A stretch of 5,689 bases of DNA, taken from an uncultured Actinomycetes bacterium. Its GTDB lineage: Bacteria > Actinomycetota > Acidimicrobiia > Acidimicrobiales > Ilumatobacteraceae. The notes under the pieces were generated by a model. The model was given only the letters and a program-made list of their open reading frames with translations. It did no database searches and was not told where the DNA came from. Below are positions 1 to 4,467 of the stretch, piece by piece. The first letter of the stretch is position 1, and every line of letters begins with the position of its first letter. Location: positions 1 to 5,689 of the forward strand of contig CAIYHK010000056.1 in assembly GCA_903925985.1 (NCBI GenBank), in the 5' to 3' direction. The translations under genes were made by a program, and so were the position numbers.

Positions 1-681
1 CTGAGGAGGAACCGATGCAACCGTGCCTTCAAGGATCTTCAGCAACGCTTGTTGCACTCCTTCACCGGACACATCGCGGGTAATCGATGGGTTGTCGCTC
101 TTACGCGCAACCTTGTCGATTTCGTCAATGTAGATGATTCCGGTTTCGGCTTTTTTGACATCAAAGTCAGCGGCTTGAATGAGTTTGAGCAGGATGTTTT
201 CAACGTCTTCGCCGACATATCCAGCCTCGGTCAATGCGGTGGCGTCGGCAATCGCAAACGGAACGTTCAACAGGCGGGCAAGGGTCTGCGCTAGATGGGT
301 CTTGCCACAGCCGGTTGGCCCAAGCAAAAGGATGTTGCTTTTTGCGAGTTCGACCTCGTCGCGGCGGGCGGTGCCGAGTTCTTGTTGATATTGAATACGG
401 CGGTAGTGGTTGTAAACCGCCACCGACATCACGCGCTTGGCTTGATCTTGACCGATCACATATTCATCTAAGAATGAACGAATCTCTCGAGGAGTGGGCA
501 ACTCTTCAAGGCGCGCCTCAGTGCTCTGACCCTGCTCTTCCTCGATGATCTCGGTGCAAAGGTCGATGCATTCATCGCAGATGTACACGCCGGGACCGGC
601 AATGAGCTTTTTCACCTGCTTCTGTGACTTGCCACAGAAGGAACACTTCAGGAGTTCACCAGTGTCGCCGAACTTCGCCAT
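1..681 (-). CDS. clpX: ATP-dependent Clp protease ATP-binding subunit ClpX, N-terminal 227 residues (cut by window edge)
   Basis: ClpX is the cytoplasmic AAA+ unfoldase that recognises tagged or damaged proteins, unfolds them with ATP and threads them into ClpP. Reading from ATG at 681 down to base 1 gives an uninterrupted frame. The zinc-binding domain has Cys13, Cys16, Cys35 and Cys38 (CSFC...CDEC). The AAA+ domain follows, with Walker A GPTGCGKT at 121-128, the pore-1 loop GYVG at 154-157, Walker B IIYIDE at 182-187 and VSGEGVQQ at 204-211. The frame stops at ...ASVPPQ, just before the usual RKH loop, so roughly the last 200 residues (sensor motifs, IGF loop for ClpP docking) lie outside the window. 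A strong Shine-Dalgarno (GGGAGGT) about 7 nt upstream fixes the start. It is the last gene seen of tig-clpP-clpX, 25 nt after clpP. The cysteine in the P-loop is, from memory, also found in mycobacterial ClpX. Identification is essentially certain. Confidence 0.98.
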   Translation of the reverse strand, partial: MAKFGDTGELLKCSFCGKSQKQVKKLIAGPGVYICDECIDLCTEIIEEEQGQSTEARLEELPTPREIRSFLDEYVIGQDQAKRVMSVAVYNHYRRIQYQQELGTARRDEVELAKSNILLLGPTGCGKTHLAQTLARLLNVPFAIADATALTEAGYVGEDVENILLKLIQAADFDVKKAETGIIYIDEIDKVARKSDNPSITRDVSGEGVQQALLKILEGTVASVPPQ

Positions 682-706
682 GTTGGTGACCTCCCAGATT
701 GCGGAA

Positions 707-1333
707 TTAGCGAATCGGGCCTGACTTGTCGGCCAGGTGACGCGCAGTGATTACTTCATCAATAATCCCATACTCGACAGCCTCGTTCGCTTCAATTACG
801 AAGTCGCGGTCGGTGTCCTGGTGGATGCGCTCAATTGGCTGGCCTGTATGAATAGCAAGGATTTCCTCAAGGAGGTCACGCATCCTGAGAATCTCTTTGG
901 CGGCGATCTCGAGGTCTGTGACTTGTCCGTAGCCCACTTGGCCGTAGGGCTGGTGCAGCATCACGCGGGCGTGAGGCAATGCGAGGCGCTTGCCCTTGGT
1001 GCCAGCGGCGAGCAAAACCGCAGCAGCTGAAGCGGCTTGGCCGAGGCAAATTGTGGCGATGTCGTTCTTGATGAACTGCATGGTGTCGTAGATCGCGAAC
1101 AATGCAGTGATATCGCCACCGGGGCTGTTGATGTAGATGTTGATGTCCTTGTCAGGGTTTTCACTCTCAAGGTGAATCAACTGCGCACAGATGAGGTTGG
1201 CGATCGTGTCGTCAATTGGTGTGCCAAGGAAAATGATGTTCTCTTTGAGCAAACGGCTGTAGAGGTCGTACACACGCTCACCACGACTGGTCTGCTCGGT
1301 GACATTTGGAATGTAGTAATTCTGGAAGTTCAT
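707..1333 (-). CDS. clpP: ATP-dependent Clp protease proteolytic subunit ClpP
   Basis: ClpP is the serine peptidase that forms stacked heptameric rings and degrades proteins fed to it by ClpX or other Clp ATPases. The 208-residue length is normal. The catalytic triad is visible: Ser102 in GQAASAAA, His127 in MLHQP and Asp177 in DTDRD. The substrate-binding strand motif YINSPGG is at 67-73. The N-terminus ([17 protein letters not shown]) resembles generic or E. coli-type ClpP. The nucleophile region [15 protein letters not shown] and the lengthened handle after HQP resemble actinobacterial ClpP2 instead. The start ATG at 1333 is preceded by AGAGGG at SD distance, 12 nt after the tig stop, so it is probably co-transcribed with tig. 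Most studied actinobacteria carry clpP1-clpP2 here, but only one copy is present in this cluster. Family assignment is certain; subtype P1 or P2 is not. Confidence 0.97.
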   Translation of the reverse strand: MNFQNYYIPNVTEQTSRGERVYDLYSRLLKENIIFLGTPIDDTIANLICAQLIHLESENPDKDINIYINSPGGDITALFAIYDTMQFIKNDIATICLGQAASAAAVLLAAGTKGKRLALPHARVMLHQPYGQVGYGQVTDLEIAAKEILRMRDLLEEILAIHTGQPIERIHQDTDRDFVIEANEAVEYGIIDEVITARHLADKSGPIR

Positions 1334-1345
1334 GTGTCCCTCTGA

Positions 1346-2707
1346 TCAGTGATCGTGGTCATGGTCATGGTCGTGATCGTGACTGTGATCATGCCCAAGA
1401 ACATTGTCGTTTTCCAACCTATTGCCATTTTCATCAACCATCTCAACGTTGTGAAGTAGCCAATCAAGGGCTTTGGTCTTGCCGATCTCAACTACGAGTT
1501 CATCAACTGCATCGTTCTTTTCGTAGACCGCCCGAACCTTTTCAGCGTTTTCACCGACTTGCATGGCAATGCGGTCGTACTCGCCTTTTAGGTCGACTTC
1601 ATCTACCTCGATAGCTTCGGCACGCACCACTGCTCGTAATGCGAGGTCCACCTTCACCGCACGCTCAGATTGAGTACGAATGTTTTCAATGAAGTCATCG
1701 GTTGTCTGGCCCGTGACACTCAACCACTGGTCAATTGCGATGCCCTGTGCTTGAAACTGGCGAAGTGTGTTTTGCAGGCGTTGCTGCATGTCGGAATCGA
1801 CCATCGACTTTGGGGCGTCGATATCCACGAGACCTGAAAGTGCTTCTGCAACCTTGTCAACAACAGTGCTACGCACTTGCCCAACCTTCATGTCGGTCAA
1901 GCGCTCACGAATGCTCGCCTTGTAAGCATCAACGGTGTCGAGGTCACCTTCGCCAACATTCTCACTCACCCATTCATCGGTGAGATCAGGAATAACGAGT
2001 TCTTGCACACGGTGAATCTTCACCACAAAATCAGCGGGCTCCTCGGTACCACTCGGGGTGCCAACAAATTTGAGTTCATCGCCAGCTTTTGCGCCAACGA
2101 GTTGGTCGTCAAAGTTCGGCGATACCCAACCACGACCCACTTCGTAGGTCCAGTCATCTGTGTTCAGGCCAGGAACAGGCTCACCATCACGGGTGCCCGC
2201 GATGTCAACGACAACAAAATCACCATGTGCTGCTGCTCGCTCCACGTCACTAAGTGAACCGTGGCGGCGCATCTCATTTTTGATAGTTGTTTCAAGTTCT
2301 TCATCGGTTGGCTCAAGCGAGGTGAGTTCAACCTTTAAACCCTTGTAGCCCCCGACTTGAACTTCAGGGCGAATTTCACACTCAGCATCAAAAGCAACCG
2401 GACCCTCTTCTTCGCCGGCAGTGATTTTGATATCGGGCGGAGCAATCAGATCGACTGAGTGTTCCTTAACCGCCTTGGCAAGGAACTGAGGGATGCCATC
2501 TTGCAGTGCCTGAGCACGGGCAACGGCTAAACCGACATGGGCCTCAAGGAGTTTTCGCGGTGCTTTACCGGGGCGAAACCCAGGCAGGCGAACCTCTTTG
2601 GCGATCTTTTTGAACGCATCATCAATACTTTGGTCAAATTCGGCGACATCAATCTCAACAGAAAGCTTGACCTTGTTGTCTTCGAGGGGTGCAACAGTGC
2701 TCTTCAC
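1346..2707 (-). CDS. tig: Trigger factor, ribosome-associated chaperone with His/Asp-rich C-terminal tail
   Basis: Trigger factor docks near the polypeptide exit tunnel and shields nascent chains; it also has an FKBP-type peptidyl-prolyl isomerase domain. In this 453-residue protein the ribosome-binding domain occupies about residues 1-125, with the ribosome-docking signature GFRPGKAP at 43-50. The FKBP-like domain spans about 155-240 (HGDFVVVDIAGTRDGE...VGAKAGD). The helical C-terminal chaperone domain runs from about 245 to 425. A low-complexity tail of alternating His and Asp ends the protein at 439-453. The start is GTG at 2707: it gives the typical MKSTV beginning, an in-frame TAG lies just upstream (2718-2720), and no purine-rich SD precedes it, so initiation may be leaderless. 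It is the first gene of tig-clpP-clpX and is divergent from the small plus-strand gene at 2780. Identification is secure; the tail's role is not known. Confidence 0.97.
   Translation of the reverse strand: MKSTVAPLEDNKVKLSVEIDVAEFDQSIDDAFKKIAKEVRLPGFRPGKAPRKLLEAHVGLAVARAQALQDGIPQFLAKAVKEHSVDLIAPPDIKITAGEEEGPVAFDAECEIRPEVQVGGYKGLKVELTSLEPTDEELETTIKNEMRRHGSLSDVERAAAHGDFVVVDIAGTRDGEPVPGLNTDDWTYEVGRGWVSPNFDDQLVGAKAGDELKFVGTPSGTEEPADFVVKIHRVQELVIPDLTDEWVSENVGEGDLDTVDAYKASIRERLTDMKVGQVRSTVVDKVAEALSGLVDIDAPKSMVDSDMQQRLQNTLRQFQAQGIAIDQWLSVTGQTTDDFIENIRTQSERAVKVDLALRAVVRAEAIEVDEVDLKGEYDRIAMQVGENAEKVRAVYEKNDAVDELVVEIGKTKALDWLLHNVEMVDENGNRLENDNVLGHDHSHDHDHDHDHDH
1349..1393 (-). repeat. CAY-GAY codon repeat encoding the His/Asp tail of trigger factor
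   Basis: The last 15 codons of tig read HDHSHDHDHDHDHDH: eight His, six Asp and one Ser, built on a 6-bp CAY-GAY unit with mixed third bases. The wobble variation (CAC/CAT, GAC/GAT) shows that the peptide pattern is kept although the DNA copies are not identical. This argues against a very recent slippage event. Such His-rich tails bind divalent metals in other proteins, for example SlyD and HypB; a metal role here is inference only. Confidence 0.85.
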
Positions 2708-2716
2708 AAGGGTGAG

Positions 2717-2722
2717 AGTCTA
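2717..2722 (-). promoter_or_regulatory. Candidate -10 element for leaderless tig transcription
   Basis: On the minus strand TAGACT fits the actinobacterial -10 consensus TANNNT. It ends 9 nt before the tig GTG, which would place the transcription start within about 0-3 nt of the start codon. That fits the absence of an SD sequence ahead of tig. No convincing -35 hexamer lies at 16-18 nt spacing, so the call rests on the -10 match and its position alone. Confidence 0.4.
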
Positions 2723-2740
2723 CTTGTCGGGTCCTTGAAT

Positions 2741-2779
2741 GGTTACTTGAGAGACCATCACTTGGGGCAAGATGTAACC
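2741..2779. repeat. Inverted repeat (GGTTAC...GTAACC) in the tig / small-gene divergent region
   Basis: Perfect 6-bp arms GGTTAC (2741-2746) and GTAACC (2774-2779) flank 27 nt. An inner TTG/CAA pairing extends the stem after a bulge. The right arm touches the ATG of the plus-strand gene at 2780, and the left arm ends 33 nt from the tig start codon. It could be an operator shared by both divergent promoters or a leader hairpin hiding the small gene's start. A 6-bp dyad at this spacing can also arise by chance. Confidence 0.3.
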
Positions 2780-3052
2780 ATGCCGTTCTGGAAGCCGCAC
2801 GCTCTTGCCAATCCCCATAAGGATCAAATCGACCTAACCATTGGAGATCGGGTCACAGCCACCGTCGAACTCGATGGCGTGCCTGAGGGAACCGAGGGCA
2901 AAGTCATACTCGCCAACGGTTTTAACTGGCAGCGCTACCGCGTCTTGTTTGACAACGGCGTCGAGCTGGGCGACCTCGACCACCGCAATATTGCTGCCAT
3001 TGGGCGTGCCGCAAAACGACTCGCCAAAGCCGCAAAGAGGTCGGGCAAGTAA
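2780..3052 (+). CDS. Small conserved-looking protein of unknown function, possible SH3/KOW-like fold with basic tail
   Basis: I do not recognise a named family. The 90-residue product has a central segment, about residues 19-68, with the glycine and hydrophobic spacing of small SH3-like or KOW-type barrels (LTIGDRVTAT, GVPEGTEGKVILANG, YRVLFDNGVELGDLD). A strongly basic Ala/Lys/Arg tail follows at 72-90. This would suit a nucleic-acid or ribosome-binding protein, but that is inference. ATG at 2780 is the best start: the frame stays open upstream, but that extension would run antisense into tig. The SD is weak (GGGG about 12 nt upstream). TTG codons at 2762 and 2735 are in-frame alternatives. 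It is the only plus-strand protein gene, divergent from tig by 72 nt and ending 13 nt before tRNA-Pro with no terminator between, so the two may share a transcript. It overlaps no other real gene, which supports it being genuine. Confidence 0.7.
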   Translation: MPFWKPHALANPHKDQIDLTIGDRVTATVELDGVPEGTEGKVILANGFNWQRYRVLFDNGVELGDLDHRNIAAIGRAAKRLAKAAKRSGK

Positions 3053-3065
3053 CCTTTTAGAAAAC

Positions 3066-3142
3066 CGGGGAGTGGCGCAGCTTGGTAGCGCGCCTGCTTT
3101 GGGAGCAGGAGGCCGGGGGTTCAAGTCCCCCCTCCCCGACCA
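3066..3142 (+). tRNA. tRNA-Pro, anticodon TGG, with encoded 3' CCA
   Basis: A complete cloverleaf can be folded by eye. The acceptor stem is CGGGGAG (3066-3072) with CTCCCCG (3132-3138), all seven pairs Watson-Crick. The D stem is GCGC (3075-3078) with GCGC (3088-3091). The anticodon stem is CCTGC (3093-3097) with GCAGG (3105-3109), around loop TTTGGGA with anticodon TGG at 3100-3102. The variable region is 5 nt. The T stem is GGGGG (3115-3119) with CCCCC (3127-3131), around TTCAAGT. The discriminator base A is at 3139 and CCA at 3140-3142. The tRNA decodes proline CCN codons, chiefly CCA and CCG. It follows the small gene by 13 nt and converges with the hydrolase gene, whose stop codon is 7 nt away. 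Confidence 0.98.
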
Positions 3143-3149
3143 TTTGAGA

Positions 3150-4034
3150 TCAGACAGAGGCGCGTTCAGCGTTTGAATAGATCGCGTCGATGATTGCTGG
3201 CCACAACGGACGCGGAAGATCGTGCCCCATGCCATCAAGTACGAGCAGCCGCGAATCTGGTGTCACTTCAGCAGTGCGCTCACCACCGGACAATGTGATC
3301 AAAGTGTCATGACGACCATGTATCGCAAGTAGTGGAACTTGCAGTTTTGCGAGATCTTCATTGCGTGGTGCAGCCGTCCGAATAGCAACGAACTGACGGC
3401 TTGGCCCTTCGGGGTAGAAACAACGGTCATATTGACGCGCCGCACGATCGGCTTCTGCATCAGCATCAAAGTGATATTTGGTGGCCCAGATGCGCGTGTT
3501 CTCAACCGTGTGCTTGATGTATCCCTCGCGATCGGAAGGCGGCATCGACATCAACCCTGCATTGGCTTCTTCAGTACTGCGCCCAAATGCCGACTCTCCC
3601 GTGTGGCTCATGATTGAACACACAGACAACACGCGCGCTGGGAAATCAATCGCCATGCGCTGCACGATCATGCCTCCCATGGACATCCCGGCGATGTGCG
3701 CCGCTTTAATTCCAAGTGCGTCAAGAACAGAAATGCCATCACTGGCCATATCGGTAAGTGTGTAAGGAATCATTCCCTCAAACGGCTTGCCTGCCTTGCG
3801 GGCGGCCAGCACAGCAGAGATGTCCGCTTTAATTCCATCAAAATGTGTGGATAAGCCGACATCACGATTGTCGTAAACGATTACAAAGAATCCACGATTC
3901 ACGAGCGCCGCGATCAGTTCGGGATGCCAACTAACCAGTTGGTTACTGAAGCCATTCACTAACAGCAGCGGAGAATTTGATTTGTCGCCGTGCGTTTCAA
4001 AATAAATGTCTATGGCACCACCGGTATTGGGCAT
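3150..4034 (-). CDS. Alpha/beta hydrolase, substrate unknown
   Basis: This is a 294-residue single-domain alpha/beta-hydrolase fold enzyme with no signal peptide, so it is probably cytoplasmic. The likely catalytic triad is Ser118 in the nucleophile elbow GMSMG (116-120), Asp243 in HGRHDTLI and His271 in GMGHDLP. The N-terminal half has the expected LLLVNGFSNQ oxyanion region at 23-32 and DNRDVGLST at 55-63, a motif shared with RdmC-like methylesterases and related esterases. A cap region lies between about 145 and 220. Such proteins hydrolyse esters, lactones or amides; the substrate cannot be told from sequence. ATG at 4034 has a good SD (GAAGGA, 6 nt spacing). It is downstream of the EthD-like gene on the same strand by 53 nt, a gap filled mostly by a 14-bp tandem repeat. 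It converges with tRNA-Pro at 7 nt with no visible terminator between. Confidence 0.92.
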   Translation of the reverse strand: MPNTGGAIDIYFETHGDKSNSPLLLVNGFSNQLVSWHPELIAALVNRGFFVIVYDNRDVGLSTHFDGIKADISAVLAARKAGKPFEGMIPYTLTDMASDGISVLDALGIKAAHIAGMSMGGMIVQRMAIDFPARVLSVCSIMSHTGESAFGRSTEEANAGLMSMPPSDREGYIKHTVENTRIWATKYHFDADAEADRAARQYDRCFYPEGPSRQFVAIRTAAPRNEDLAKLQVPLLAIHGRHDTLITLSGGERTAEVTPDSRLLVLDGMGHDLPRPLWPAIIDAIYSNAERASV

Positions 4035-4050
4035 GTTTAATCCTTCGAGA

Positions 4051-4078
4051 TTTGTTGATCTGTGTTTGTTGATCTGTG
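4051..4078. repeat. Perfect 14-bp tandem duplication ahead of the hydrolase gene
   Basis: TTTGTTGATCTGTG occurs at 4051-4064 and again, identically, at 4065-4078. On the coding strand it reads CACAGATCAACAAA twice, ending 16 nt before the hydrolase ATG and just upstream of its SD. The unit length is not a multiple of three and the repeat is entirely intergenic. It is probably a recent slippage duplication, or possibly a doubled binding site. Confidence 0.9.
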
Positions 4079-4087
4079 TTGGCTGTT

Positions 4088-4408
4088 TTAGGAACGCGGT
4101 TCCCAGATGCTCATACCGATCGTCGAGAGATCGAGGGCTTCACTCATCGGCATTTTGTCGGTACCTGCGCGCACCCCGAGCTCAGCGAATACTGCAGCAG
4201 GGTCACCATCTAGTTCGTATACAGCCAGGTACTTATGTGCGGGTGTCGCATTCGGATCAAGTTGAACGAGGTTGTAGCGGCTGGCACCACTTACACCTGG
4301 GATTGCACAAACATCAGCGAGATGCTGGTTGTCGTACCACGAGTTGTACTCGTCTTCCTTGCCGGGTGACGGATTGTAAAAGACCAGTAATTTCTTGTTG
4401 TCGCTCAT
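4088..4408 (-). CDS. Small EthD-like dimeric alpha/beta-barrel (ferredoxin-like) protein
   Basis: The 106-residue length and sequence pattern fit the stress-responsive/EthD-like dimeric alpha/beta-barrel group. They show strand KLLVFYNPSPG (6-16), then the characteristic EDEYNSWYDNQHLADV segment (18-33) with its conserved His29, then CAIPGVSGASRYNL (34-47) and AHKYLAVYELDGD (57-69). Relatives include small monooxygenases, isomerases and accessory proteins of catabolic pathways; many are uncharacterised. ATG at 4408 is preceded by AGGGGG at SD distance, a clear start. It sits 57 nt after the ABC exporter gene and 53 nt before the hydrolase on the same strand, and could act on the same small molecule as the hydrolase. 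That link is inference. Family-level confidence is moderate; function is unknown. Confidence 0.85.
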   Translation of the reverse strand: MSDNKKLLVFYNPSPGKEDEYNSWYDNQHLADVCAIPGVSGASRYNLVQLDPNATPAHKYLAVYELDGDPAAVFAELGVRAGTDKMPMSEALDLSTIGMSIWEPRS

Positions 4409-4442
4409 ATTGCCCCCTTGGTGATTGACTCAACTTAGTGTG

Positions 4443-4467
4443 AAAAAGAAGCCGACGATGAAGGCTC
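4443..4467 (-). terminator. Weak candidate intrinsic terminator after the ABC exporter gene
   Basis: On the minus strand GAGCC, a 9-nt loop and GGCTT form a short stem of about 5 pairs including one G-U. A T-rich run (TTCTTTTT) follows directly. It begins inside the TGA stop of the exporter gene. The stem is short for an intrinsic terminator, so it may be only partial or not functional, and read-through into the next gene is plausible. Confidence 0.3.

Noticed and set aside
2537..2779. Upstream extension of the small plus-strand gene to an ATG at 2537
   Set aside because: The extra 81 residues lie almost wholly antisense to the tig start region, and the protein-like pattern begins only after ATG 2780.
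3159..3175. Possible terminator for tRNA-Pro (GGCGC, 5-nt loop, GCGTT)
   Set aside because: The stem has three Watson-Crick and two G-T pairs with no real T run, and it lies in conserved-frame hydrolase codons.
2841..3176. Plus-strand 111-residue open frame containing GVAQLGSAPALGAGGRGFKSPLP
   Set aside because: The distinctive part is the sense-strand translation of tRNA-Pro, another recurrent false protein, and the frame runs through the tRNA.
2834..3238. Minus-strand 134-residue open frame containing GRGDLNPRPPAPKAGALP
   Set aside because: This peptide is the antisense translation of tRNA-Pro, a well-known spurious protein in databases. The frame also overlaps the small gene and the hydrolase end.
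4006..4428. Plus-strand 140-residue open frame opposite the EthD-like gene
   Set aside because: It is a shadow of the minus-strand gene; the Cys/Arg-rich composition is typical of antisense frames.
4409..4465. Separate promoter for the EthD-like gene (TAAGTT as -10)
   Set aside because: No -35 hexamer at suitable spacing and only a partial -10 match; operon read-through explains expression as well.
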